DNA of 64,000 nt from Proteiniborus sp. MB09-C3. Lineage in GTDB: Bacteria > Bacillota > Clostridia > Tissierellales > Proteiniboraceae. How positions within the stretch are numbered: position 1 is the stretch's first letter; each line of letters starts with the position of its first letter. The notes under the pieces are model-generated. The model saw only the letters and a list, made by a program, of their open reading frames with translations. It was not told the origin of the DNA and did no database searches. Shown in pieces: positions 9,498-17,402 of the stretch. The DNA lies in contig NZ_CP127161.1 in the NCBI RefSeq assembly GCF_030263895.1, positions 1 to 64,000 on the forward strand, in the 5' to 3' direction. A program made the translations under genes and the position numbers.

Positions 9498-10184
9498 TTA
9501 GTTCTTCCTTTCAGCTTTGATATTTTGTTTTTGGCCTTTGTTGTGTATCAATATATTTATCAGTATAGTCAGAATAATAGTTAGAAAAGTCTTCAAATAT
9601 CCTGGAAGGAAATTTAGGTTTATTATGAGGAAAGAAACTGTAATAGCTATTATTCCAGATTTATAGTTTATAAGAGCAAATTGAGCAAATATGGCGCCAA
9701 ATAAAGCTGGAACAATATAGCTAAGCAGTTCTATAAAACTGCTGGGCAGAACTTTAAGTGCACTTACTCCCCCTATGACTAATATAGCTAAAAATAAAGT
9801 ATTAACCAGAGTTGATGATATAGCTCCTATAGTTGATATAATATCTTCCTTTGGTGTTCCTTGTTCTGCGCTTACAGCAGCTTTAGCAGCTAATACGCTA
9901 GGTAATCTCATGTTTTTGATATTGCCAGTAAGTGAAGACATATATGTTGCTGCTGGTCCCATAAGCAAAATGTAAGTCATTAAATCAGCTAAATTTACCC
10001 AGGTATGTCCAACCATTGCAGCCACTCCTAGAAATCCAGTAAAAATCCGATCCCATCCTGGATGATATCCTTTAAAAAAGCTCAAATATACAGCATATAC
10101 AAAGCTAAAAACTATACCTAAACCTAATGTCAATTGACCCCAAAAATGTACTTTCTTATAATAATCCTTTGCAGAGCTTTCCAT
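9498..10184 (-). CDS. Membrane protein, partner of the DUF5058 protein
   Basis: A 228-residue polytopic protein with about six hydrophobic segments and a lysine-rich C-terminal tail. No named family was recognised. A polar loop, SAEQGTPKEDIISTIGAIS, sits mid-protein between helices. It starts 16 bases after the DUF5058 gene (RBS AGGGGGAG), so the two are translated together and may form a two-subunit transporter. The operon context (AbgB-like amidase, YjiG/YjiH) points to uptake or export of a small amide, peptide or nucleoside-type compound, which is inference only. Confidence 0.7.
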   Translation of the reverse strand: MESSAKDYYKKVHFWGQLTLGLGIVFSFVYAVYLSFFKGYHPGWDRIFTGFLGVAAMVGHTWVNLADLMTYILLMGPAATYMSSLTGNIKNMRLPSVLAAKAAVSAEQGTPKEDIISTIGAISSTLVNTLFLAILVIGGVSALKVLPSSFIELLSYIVPALFGAIFAQFALINYKSGIIAITVSFLIINLNFLPGYLKTFLTIILTILINILIHNKGQKQNIKAERKN

Positions 10185-10200
10185 AACCTGTTCTCCCCCT

Positions 10201-10908
10201 CTAAGGAATCATAGCAACAACAATTACTGAAATAATAATAGAAAATGCAAGTGACCATTCCTTAACCCATAGAATTTTAAACTTCTCTCCAAGCTTTGTA
10301 ACAACTAACACTGTTAAGAATGCAACTGCCACAGCAACTAAGTTCTTGTTACCTTTTTTTGCATAATCTAAAGAAAAATAGCCAAAGGATGCTAAGGAAG
10401 CACTAATTCCAATAATTTTTGCTAGATTCCTTTTATTAATTACTTTTTTACTTATATTCGATAATGATTTAGTAAATATAAGGGGCATAATGAGCATACA
10501 GCTACCTCCTAAACTCATTACCCAAACAGAGCATGTATAAGCAATAAGACTATAGTCTGGTGAGTTTATGCTAGTGCCAAGTGCAGCTGCGCCAAGCTCA
10601 GCAGCTGAAGCTTCAAATGTCGCATTGCCTATTACGCTTAACCGTGCCAGAGTTAGAGGGCCACCTATCTGCGCTACTAATCCTAATCCAACTATAAATA
10701 TTGAAAGTGCAGGACCAACTGTAGTTATAATTCCTGATTTGGATGGCTTTTTTATTTCACTTGAAGAAATACCAAACTCTTTTCTATAATTTAAACTAAT
10801 TTTAGAAAATACAAAAGTCTGAAAAAATACAAGCACTACTATGAGTAAGCAAAATATCCATGCAGCAGCACTATTGGCAACTTGCATCACTTGATCATGC
10901 AGAGTCAT
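10201..10908 (-). CDS. DUF5058-family membrane protein
   Basis: A 235-residue membrane protein with about six hydrophobic helices, recognised by overall pattern as DUF5058, a family of unknown function seen in Clostridia. The loop after helix 1 is charged (SKISLNYRKEFGISSSEIKK) and a helix pair carries LGAAALGTSINSPDYSL. The ATG at 10908 is preferred over the GTG three bases earlier because of its spacing to AGAGGTG. It lies 140 bases downstream of the AbgB-like gene and 16 bases upstream of a second membrane gene. A transport role with the neighbouring amidohydrolases is plausible but unproven. Confidence 0.7.
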   Translation of the reverse strand: MTLHDQVMQVANSAAAWIFCLLIVVLVFFQTFVFSKISLNYRKEFGISSSEIKKPSKSGIITTVGPALSIFIVGLGLVAQIGGPLTLARLSVIGNATFEASAAELGAAALGTSINSPDYSLIAYTCSVWVMSLGGSCMLIMPLIFTKSLSNISKKVINKRNLAKIIGISASLASFGYFSLDYAKKGNKNLVAVAVAFLTVLVVTKLGEKFKILWVKEWSLAFSIIISVIVVAMIP

Positions 10909-11048
10909 CACATCACCTCTTTATATGCCATAATTATATTGCAGTCTTTATATATGAATATTTGATATCATAAAGCTTTTATATGATTAGTCGTTTATAT
11001 GGTTTACTGTGAGTTTAAGAAATAATCTATATTGTCTATAAAATACTC

Positions 11049-12473
11049 TTATTCTTGACCTGGTTTAATATTTTTAGGAAGCGGACATGTATATGGATAT
11101 AAATTTAACTGTTCATTGTACTCTTTTTTCGCTCTCTCCAGAAGGTCTGAATCGGTCAATATATCTAATGCCATCATTGCTATAGCTTGTCCTGCACATA
11201 ACATGCCTTTATGTCCTATGCTCATTCCAGAAGATACTACCTGCTGCCATGAATGATTAGCAGTACCAATAGGCTGAGCTGCTATAAAGAATTGGCACAT
11301 AGGAGCTTGCCAGCTTACATCACCTGAATCTGTTGAATAAGGAGAAATTATACCCTCTGTCATATTTGATGAAATCTCATCATGAAGAGTTTTCTCAGCA
11401 ACCTTGCTGTCAGATATACCGTAAGGAATCAACGATTTGACTTTGTCTGCAACAGTTATTCCTTTGCTTAGCTTTTCTGCAAAAACCTTATCTTCCTCTG
11501 TAAACTTAGGAGGACCTACTTTATTAAGATTTATCAAGGCTCTTTCAGAAAGTACCTTATTAGGCAAAGTATCAGATGAAGCACTGATAAGTCTTATATC
11601 TACTGTAGTCTCAGTAGCCATTGCCATTCCTTCTGCAATTTTATTCATTCGACTATATATTGACTCCACTTCAGCTCTTTTTGGAGCACGGATATAGTAC
11701 CAAATCTCAGCTAATTCTGGGACAATATTAGGAGCTACTCCGCCCTTTGTTATAATTGAATGCATTCTAACATCTGGAGTAACATGTTCTCTTAAATAAT
11801 TGACACCTACATCCATCAACACAGCCGCATCTAAAGCGCTTCTTCCTAAGTGAGGGTTGGTGCCTGCATGAGATGTCTTTCCATGAAATACATACTTAAC
11901 TGAATACATAGATAACGCAGGAGATAGACTTACATAGGATACATTTACAGGATGCCATCTGACAATAGCATCTATTCCATCAAATACATTATCACGTACC
12001 ATAAATACTTTTGCTGCTCCTCCTTCTTCAGCTGGACATCCAAAGTACTTTATCCTGCCTTTAATATCTAGTTTTTCCATAACTTTTTTAGAAGCAATAG
12101 CTGCAGCCATGCTTCCTACACCTAGCAGATTATGTCCGCATCCATGGCCTGAACCACTCGTAGGTTCTTTTGTAGTAGATATTTTATGTCCCATGTTTGG
12201 GAGAGCATCATATTCTCCTATCATAGCTATAACTGGTCCCTGTCCATTAGCCCATTCCGCAGTAAATGCAGTCTCGATTTCTGCTACTCCCTTAGCAATT
12301 TTAAATCCTTCCTTCTCAAATTCATTAATTAAAGTCTCACTAGACTCAACTTCTTGAAATTTAGTCTCGGCAATACTCCAAATTCTATCACTTATATCAG
12401 TAACTTTTTTTTCGTTATCACAAAACCATTGTTTTATGAGCTTATCAACATTATCCATTATTAAGCTATTCAT
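11049..12473 (-). CDS. M20-family amidohydrolase, AbgB-like
   Basis: A 474-residue metallo-aminoacylase resembling AbgB, a subunit of p-aminobenzoyl-glutamate hydrolase. Visible motifs are MIGEYDALPNMGH, SGHGCGHNLLG (metal site), PAEEGGAAKVFM (catalytic Glu pair), GKTSHAGTNPH and a C-terminal YSTDSGDVSWQAP. These enzymes cut an amide bond between an amino acid and an acyl or aryl group in the cytosol. No partner AbgA gene is visible. The ATG at 12473 was chosen, with GGAG about eleven bases upstream. It sits in a five-gene operon with YjiH, YjiG and the DUF5058 pair, so the imported substrate may be a blocked amino acid or dipeptide. Confidence 0.85.
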   Translation of the reverse strand: MNSLIMDNVDKLIKQWFCDNEKKVTDISDRIWSIAETKFQEVESSETLINEFEKEGFKIAKGVAEIETAFTAEWANGQGPVIAMIGEYDALPNMGHKISTTKEPTSGSGHGCGHNLLGVGSMAAAIASKKVMEKLDIKGRIKYFGCPAEEGGAAKVFMVRDNVFDGIDAIVRWHPVNVSYVSLSPALSMYSVKYVFHGKTSHAGTNPHLGRSALDAAVLMDVGVNYLREHVTPDVRMHSIITKGGVAPNIVPELAEIWYYIRAPKRAEVESIYSRMNKIAEGMAMATETTVDIRLISASSDTLPNKVLSERALINLNKVGPPKFTEEDKVFAEKLSKGITVADKVKSLIPYGISDSKVAEKTLHDEISSNMTEGIISPYSTDSGDVSWQAPMCQFFIAAQPIGTANHSWQQVVSSGMSIGHKGMLCAGQAIAMMALDILTDSDLLERAKKEYNEQLNLYPYTCPLPKNIKPGQE

Positions 12474-12521
12474 ACAACAATACACTCCTTTTATAATACA
12501 TATTTTATGTGCTTTGGCTCA

Positions 12522-12989
12522 TCAAGCTATAATCCTCATAAAAAGTCCTGCAATAACTGCACATATAATTCCAATTGCACAGTTAATTAAATATTTGTTG
12601 CTGGGTACATCTGCAACAGCCAAAACTCTACCAATAAACTGAACCTGGCTTCCTATGCATAAAATCATCGGTAGTATAATAGTTGCCTGTTTTGCATCAA
12701 GAATACCATTAGCTGCGAGAGAAGCAGCAGCCGCACAACCTCCAGATAGAGCCATAAAAGAAGTTAACAGAGCCATCATTGCTTCCCCTGGAAGTCCAAA
12801 TACTGCCATGATAGGTGTAAATAATTTTCCTACTATATCAAGAATGCCTGTAACCTTTAATACTTCAATTGCAGAATACCCTAAAACAACGCCAGGCAAC
12901 AAAGCATTAAACCACAGATTGATGCCTTTCCTAGCACCAATCAAAAATATGTCTATAAACCCAACCTTTTTCTCACTTACATTACTCAT
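12522..12989 (-). CDS. yjiG: YjiG-family membrane protein (nucleoside-recognition/Gate domain)
   Basis: A 155-residue protein, the usual YjiG length, with about four membrane helices and the Gate-type motif SGGCAAAASLAANGIL. The start at 12989 is favoured by GGAGTGTTATGAA; a longer upstream ATG lacks a site. In Escherichia coli yjiH and yjiG lie beside iadA, an isoaspartyl dipeptidase. Here they lie beside an M20 amidase, so the same logic of a transporter paired with an amide hydrolase applies. The two small proteins probably form one transporter; the substrate is unknown. Confidence 0.8.
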   Translation of the reverse strand: MSNVSEKKVGFIDIFLIGARKGINLWFNALLPGVVLGYSAIEVLKVTGILDIVGKLFTPIMAVFGLPGEAMMALLTSFMALSGGCAAAASLAANGILDAKQATIILPMILCIGSQVQFIGRVLAVADVPSNKYLINCAIGIICAVIAGLFMRIIA

Positions 12990-13063
12990 TTCATAACACT
13001 CCTTGTCTATTGATTTTATATAGGCCATATTGCTTTCTTGTACTCATCATGGCATATTGTTAT

Positions 13064-13717
13064 TTATGCTTCTGCGGGAGCTTTCTTAGTCTTGCCTTCA
13101 AGCATATTTACATATAGTCTCATCATATTGCCTGCTAAAAATTTTAGAACCATTATAAGTAACAGAATTACTCCAGGTGCTACAGTTAAATATGGGAATA
13201 ACAAAGCACCGTTACTATACAGCATCCCTATTATTGCAGCCCCAACGAATTCATAACTAAGCAATATGTCTCTTTCTTTTTCTGATATAACACCTTTATC
13301 TAGTAAATCTCTTGCAACAGCGGCACCAGTATCAGAGCTTTGCCAATTTGATACAATAGCTAATGTGGCCGATCCCGGAACACCTAAAATAGGCTTTGAT
13401 ATTGGAGTTAACAATTTTTGAGCTGCTGCAAGTCCTTTGTAGTGTTCAATAATTGTAACAAATGTTACTGCCATAAATACACCTGGAGCAATGGTTAAGG
13501 ATTGAAAAAATCCTCCTCTTACACCATAGCCTCCTGCTCCCATTATCCCAGGTCTAGCCCCTTCAGCTATGGTTCCAAATTCTCCAATTAAAGTCTGAAG
13601 ATCTAGTACTCTTAATGGACTTTCCATTTTGCCAAATATACCTGAGAAAAATAATACTGCAATCAATAATGATATATATCCACCTATGCCAACCTTATCT
13701 TTCTTGTTTTCTTCCAC
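13064..13717 (-). CDS. yjiH: YjiH-family membrane protein (nucleoside-recognition/Gate domain)
   Basis: A 217-residue inner-membrane protein with about five hydrophobic segments and the family motifs GVPGSATLAIVSNWQSSDTG and LSYEFVGAAIIGM. It starts with GTG at 13717, preceded by GGAGGTCATACA. It is the first gene of the five-gene operon yjiH, yjiG, abgB-like, DUF5058, partner. YjiG follows after about 75 bases. The Gate fold is shared with nucleoside transporters and sporulation proteins SpmA/SpmB, so transport is likely while the substrate is not known. Confidence 0.8.
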   Translation of the reverse strand: MEENKKDKVGIGGYISLLIAVLFFSGIFGKMESPLRVLDLQTLIGEFGTIAEGARPGIMGAGGYGVRGGFFQSLTIAPGVFMAVTFVTIIEHYKGLAAAQKLLTPISKPILGVPGSATLAIVSNWQSSDTGAAVARDLLDKGVISEKERDILLSYEFVGAAIIGMLYSNGALLFPYLTVAPGVILLLIMVLKFLAGNMMRLYVNMLEGKTKKAPAEA

Positions 13718-13902
13718 TGTATGACCTCCTCTGTAATTTATTTTTTCTTAGTAATCACTTTTCATAGCTTATAAACCTCTTGTTCTCACAGTCCAATTAA
13801 TTACCATCTTCTTGACTTCTCATAATATTTTAAATTTTTTTGCAAAAAATAGTTCTTACTATATATAATCCTGTTGTGTAAATGTAGAAGATTTGGTAAA
13901 AT

Positions 13903-13940
13903 ATTATCATAAAGTTTGTTGCCGCAAGCTTTATGATAAT
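13903..13940. promoter_or_regulatory. Strong hairpin upstream of yjiH
   Basis: Perfect 12-base arms (13903-13914 and 13929-13940) are extended by a G-T pair and three further pairs around a TTGCCG loop. No T-tract follows on either strand, so it may be a leader structure or a binding site. Confidence 0.45.
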
Positions 13941-14051
13941 TTGCTGAATTTTTTGATGCTATTTTTTTGATGTTTCAATATTTGAAACAGTATTTTGATT
14001 GCTCATCCTTAGTGTGCAATCCTTTTGTTCTCACCACCTTTTTAAAATATT

Positions 14052-14100
14052 TTTCGCTAATCGCGTACTTTAATTTTATGATATATCGCCATTAGCGAAA
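14052..14100. promoter_or_regulatory. Likely operator of the XRE repressor
   Basis: TTTCGCTAATCGCG (14052-14065) is repeated in inverted form with one mismatch as CGCCATTAGCGAAA (14087-14100), just upstream of the XRE ribosome site. Such paired half-sites next to a Cro/CI-type gene suggest autoregulation. Confidence 0.55.
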
Positions 14101-14117
14101 TGTCAAGGGGTTTTTGT

Positions 14118-14348
14118 ATGTTTTCTAAAGAAATTTTTGCTGAACGTATTAAAACATTACGTATAGAAAGAAATATCAAGCAGTCTGAACTGGGTGAAAT
14201 AGTTGGTCTTACTTACACTGCAATTAGTGATATTGAACGTGGAAGAAGAACTACCACTATGGAAAAGTTAGATGCTCTAGCAGACTATTTTGAAGTATCA
14301 GTTGACTATCTTATGGGTAGAACTGATAATCCAAAGGTTAATAGGTAG
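14118..14348 (+). CDS. XRE-family (Cro/CI-type) transcriptional repressor
   Basis: A 76-residue DNA-binding protein made almost wholly of an XRE helix-turn-helix (RIKTLRIERNIKQSELGEIVG, TYTAISDIERGRR), ending in FEVSVDYLMGRTDNP, the usual tail of small phage-like repressors. The ATG at 14118 has AAGGGG seven bases upstream; the in-frame ATG at 14100 has none and lies inside the operator. It is a solitary gene flanked by an inverted-repeat operator and a strong terminator. The target genes are unknown; itself and the divergent yjiH operon are the nearest candidates. Confidence 0.88.
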   Translation: MFSKEIFAERIKTLRIERNIKQSELGEIVGLTYTAISDIERGRRTTTMEKLDALADYFEVSVDYLMGRTDNPKVNR

Positions 14349-14380
14349 TTTTGTGTTTATCAGCCTTTAGCTTAGAAAAA

Positions 14381-14412
14381 CAAAACACTCTCGATTAATC
14401 GAGAGTGTTTTG
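14381..14412. terminator. Bidirectional terminator
   Basis: A perfect 32-base palindrome (CAAAACACTCTCGATT and its complement) with A-run before and T-run after. It ends the XRE transcript on the plus strand and the AlbA_2 gene transcript on the minus strand. Confidence 0.9.
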
Positions 14413-14505
14413 TTTTAGTACTGTTATTGTACTAAGTTATGTTCTTATGACATATGGATTTTTCACCACTTTTTCTCTGCTTTGATACTTAATATTGTAC
14501 AATTC

Positions 14506-15921
14506 TTAAGAATAATATTTCTGCTTTGGACTTGTGGGTTTGTCAGGAATTGTAAGCTTTAGTAAACCACCTTTTACTAATGGGTTGAGTACCTTTATTC
14601 TAAAATATCCTCTATTATTGAGCTTCATAAAATTCTGCATTTCTTCCCTACTTCGTGGTATTTTACAGAACTCTAATAGTATTCTTATATCTTCGTCAGC
14701 TTGGTCGGTAGCTTGGTCGGTAGCTTGGTCGGTAGCTTGGTCGGTAGCTTTAGTTATTAAAGGAATAATGGTTTTGAAAATATCTCCTTCAATAAAAGTA
14801 GGTTCTGAACCTGAGTATATCTTATTATATTTATAAATATTTCTAACTCCAGATCCCAGTTCATCAACCCAGCCAATTTCTTTGAAAAATTTCGCTATAG
14901 TAGGGTTCTTGGGAAACGGTGAAAAGTTTTCAGGGTCTATAATTCCTCTACCATGAGGTTTATTACTATTTTCTATAAATACTCTGTCTTTTTCGATAAC
15001 AAGCTTTGCTGGAAATGGGTTTGCAAACTCTCTATGAATTAATACATTAGATATAACTTCTCTAAAAATTTTATCTCTAAGGCTTATCCTTTGATCCTTT
15101 TCCAGATAAAACTTATCATTAAGATGTTTAGCAACAAACTGCATTAATCTCTCATAGCTGTCTATCAAATTAGTTCTAATATCGTCTCTATCGTCATAAC
15201 GATCTATGTCCTCTCTGCGAAGAATAGCATCCGTTCTATAATGAGGCAATGCAGCATGAATCAATTGGTCATTTCCAAAAATAAGAATCCCTGCTAATGT
15301 AATTCCTTCTTTCCCACTCTGTAAATCCTTGAGATACAAGCCAGCACTTTTTAAAAGCTCAAAATCATCCATCAACTCCCAAGGATGATTAGCTTTTTGA
15401 TTGCTAGCTAGTTTTCTTATTTTTACAAATACATCACTTTTCAAATCTGAGAACTCTGCAAAAGGAAAGATTCGATTTTCTGTGTACGTTCCCTGTTTTC
15501 TCATATATAATCCAGAAACTAAATTTGTATTATCGGTAATATCAATATCACCATCTTCATTTCTATCATAAATTTTTCCATTGCACCTATGAACTTGAGA
15601 ACTCTCTGGAACAAATATATATAATATGGTTTTCTCATCTATATTTACTTCTTGAATAGATAAATAAAATGTTGGACTGATTTTCTGAGGGTTATTCATA
15701 GAAGTCACAAAATCCTTTTTGACTTTTTTAACTGATCTGGGATTAATCCCTACGATATCGCCTTTATCTTCAATACCAAGAAAAAGATGTCCACCATTTC
15801 GATTTAGAAAAGCACAGACTGATTCAAAAACATCTCTACTTAATTTATCTTTGCTTTGCTTAAACTCAACAGTTATGCTTTCTCCACCAGCAAGAATTTC
15901 TTTTAGTCTTTTTATTTTCAT
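14506..15921 (-). CDS. AlbA_2 (Schlafen-like) and histidine-kinase-type ATPase domain protein
   Basis: A 471-residue protein often labelled a putative transcriptional regulator or RecG-like. Residues 10-130 form the AlbA_2 DNA-binding domain (ITVEFKQSKDKLSRDVFESV, NGGHLFLGIEDKGDIVGI). Residues about 255-390 form a HATPase_c_4 domain (FREVISNVLIHREFANP, WVDELGSGVRNIYKY). A low-complexity (ATDQ)4 linker comes next, then a C-terminal winged-helix region. The start is ATG 15921, with AGGTG upstream. The role of this family is unknown; links to mobile elements and defence are common. It is a single gene between two terminators. Confidence 0.82.
   Translation of the reverse strand: MKIKRLKEILAGGESITVEFKQSKDKLSRDVFESVCAFLNRNGGHLFLGIEDKGDIVGINPRSVKKVKKDFVTSMNNPQKISPTFYLSIQEVNIDEKTILYIFVPESSQVHRCNGKIYDRNEDGDIDITDNTNLVSGLYMRKQGTYTENRIFPFAEFSDLKSDVFVKIRKLASNQKANHPWELMDDFELLKSAGLYLKDLQSGKEGITLAGILIFGNDQLIHAALPHYRTDAILRREDIDRYDDRDDIRTNLIDSYERLMQFVAKHLNDKFYLEKDQRISLRDKIFREVISNVLIHREFANPFPAKLVIEKDRVFIENSNKPHGRGIIDPENFSPFPKNPTIAKFFKEIGWVDELGSGVRNIYKYNKIYSGSEPTFIEGDIFKTIIPLITKATDQATDQATDQATDQADEDIRILLEFCKIPRSREEMQNFMKLNNRGYFRIKVLNPLVKGGLLKLTIPDKPTSPKQKYYS
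14698..14745. repeat. Four exact 12-base tandem repeats inside a gene
   Basis: The unit AGCTTGGTCGGT occurs four times head to tail (14698-14745), followed by a partial fifth copy. On the minus strand it encodes Ala-Thr-Asp-Gln repeats. The repeat length is a multiple of three, so copy-number change keeps the reading frame. Confidence 0.95.
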
Positions 15922-16124
15922 AATATAACACCTGTCTTTTCTCATTCTAATATATTATGTATAGTTTTCACTAATTTTATTTTGAATCACTTTAATTATA
16001 TCATCAATTTCATCTTACAAACAATAGTGTTATTTACAAATATTACTTATGAATTTTTTCTCAATTCTTTATCAAAAATCCTAATAAAACAAAAAATTTA
16101 TATTTTACTTCAATTAGCACAAAA

Positions 16125-16160
16125 ACTCCTTCTACAATTACTTTTTCTTGTAGAAGGAGT
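16125..16160 (-). terminator. Terminator of the flagellar rod operon
   Basis: ACTCCTTCTACAA (16125-16137) pairs with TTGTAGAAGGAGT (16148-16160), and on the minus strand TTTTT follows the stem. It lies 45 bases beyond the last flagellar gene. Confidence 0.85.
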
Positions 16161-16204
16161 CTATTATGTTCGTCATCTTGTAATAACATTTCACTTAAAC
16201 TATA

Positions 16205-16534
16205 TCAAAGATTTCTTTTCATCTGATTATACAGAAGCTGTGCTATGCCTAAGCCGTTTTTGCTTGTGCTCATGGTTGAGGCTAATTCTTGGTCATACAT
16301 GTCTTCGAACATTTCTGTGGCTGTACTTTTTTCTATTAGCTCACTTTCTGGTATTGTTGAACGCATGGATTTTAGAAGTATATGAGTAAATATGGACTCA
16401 AAATCCTGACATGCCTTCAATAGTGCTTTATCATCTTTTTTATTATTAGCACTTTCTGCAATCTGTTTTATTTTGGTTTCATTGTATTGGTTTGTATTTA
16501 TCAACATATTAGTACTTGTATCTACTATGGACAT
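16205..16534 (-). CDS. Flagellar rod-binding protein, FlgJ N-terminal type
   Basis: A 109-residue protein equal to the N-terminal rod-capping domain of FlgJ without the muramidase domain, as is usual in Firmicutes. Typical sequence is CQDFESIFTHILLKSMRSTIP followed by EMFEDMYDQELAS and GLGIAQLLYNQM. It acts outside the inner membrane in assembly of the flagellar rod. It follows the two rod/hook genes by 13 bases and ends the operon before a terminator. RBS AGGGTGATTAT precedes the ATG. Confidence 0.88.
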   Translation of the reverse strand: MSIVDTSTNMLINTNQYNETKIKQIAESANNKKDDKALLKACQDFESIFTHILLKSMRSTIPESELIEKSTATEMFEDMYDQELASTMSTSKNGLGIAQLLYNQMKRNL

Positions 16535-16547
16535 ATAATCACCCTAT

Positions 16548-17345
16548 TTATCTTTTTAGGCTATTTGCCATTTGAAGCATTTCGTCTGATACTTGGATTG
16601 CCTTTGAGTTTATCTCGTAAGCTCTTTGAGCTGTTATCATTTTTACCATTTCTTCTACTACTTGAACATTGGAAGCTTCAAGGTATCTTTGTATGACTTT
16701 ACTTTCCATTTCATCTGCTTCTAGTAAATATTCTTCACCAGATGCTGCTGTTTCACTGTATAGATTTTGTCCTTCGCTTAAAAGTCCTGCAGGATTCAAA
16801 AAGTTAACTAGCTTCAATCTTCCTAGCTCAACAATTTCACCATCTACATCCTTTGCAGTTATGTAGCCTAATTGATCCACATTTATATCCTTCATGCCAT
16901 TTTCTATTATTATTGCATCATCATCTTCATTAAATACCATATATCCATCTGATGTCACTAGCATAGCCTCATCACCATCTACACTTAGCTTGAAGCTTCC
17001 ATCTCTTGTATATCTTACCTGATCATTAGGCAATAGTACTGAAAAGAAACCTTCTCCATCTATGGCAAAGTCAAGGTCATTCTGTGTTTCCATTAAGCTT
17101 CCTTTTCTAAAATCTCTCGTTGTGGCACTAGGCATTACTCCGTGTCCTACTTCAAGATTCACCGGTGCTCCCTGATCATCTCTTAGGTTTGTCTTTTTGA
17201 TTGCTACATATAGAAGGTCTTTGAATTCTGCCCTTTGGGTTTTATATCCGTTCGTATTTACGTTAGCAAGATTATTTGAGATTGTATCGATGTTTAATTG
17301 TTGAGACTTCATTCCTGTAGCTGCCGTATGTAAAGATCTTAACAT
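16548..17345 (-). CDS. flhP: Flagellar basal-body rod/hook protein FlhP (FlgG-like)
   Basis: A 265-residue axial flagellar protein. The N terminus MLRSLHTAATGMKSQQLNID, followed by TISNNLANVNTNGYKTQ, is the conserved rod-protein coiled segment. The C terminus ASNVQVVEEMVKMITAQRAYE closes the family pattern. It forms part of the distal rod passing through the peptidoglycan. The order mbl-flhO-flhP is the same as in Bacillus subtilis, which supports the symbol. Export uses the flagellar type III route, so no signal peptide is expected. Confidence 0.9.
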   Translation of the reverse strand: MLRSLHTAATGMKSQQLNIDTISNNLANVNTNGYKTQRAEFKDLLYVAIKKTNLRDDQGAPVNLEVGHGVMPSATTRDFRKGSLMETQNDLDFAIDGEGFFSVLLPNDQVRYTRDGSFKLSVDGDEAMLVTSDGYMVFNEDDDAIIIENGMKDINVDQLGYITAKDVDGEIVELGRLKLVNFLNPAGLLSEGQNLYSETAASGEEYLLEADEMESKVIQRYLEASNVQVVEEMVKMITAQRAYEINSKAIQVSDEMLQMANSLKR

Positions 17346-17402
17346 TTATTTCACACCTTTCCTTACAAGCTGACGCCCAACGGACGCCACACATAATTGT
17401 TC

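Larger units (their letters stand above)
13718..14117. other. Intergenic promoter region with three inverted repeats
   Basis: No gene is seen in these 400 bases. A strong hairpin lies at 13903-13940 (ATTATCATAAAG pairing with CTTTATGATAAT, plus inner pairs). A short palindrome TGTTTCAA-TAT-TTGAAACA lies at 13971-13989. The XRE operator lies at 14052-14100. Divergent promoters for yjiH (minus) and the XRE gene (plus) should lie here. Confidence 0.6.

Noticed and set aside
14506-15921. RecG helicase
   Set aside because: Relatives are often mislabelled this way; no helicase motifs are visible, only AlbA_2 and a histidine-kinase-type ATPase domain.
15982-16389. 135-codon plus-strand open frame near the flagellar genes
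   Set aside because: It overlaps flgJ and the flagellar terminator and encodes only low-complexity hydrophobic sequence.
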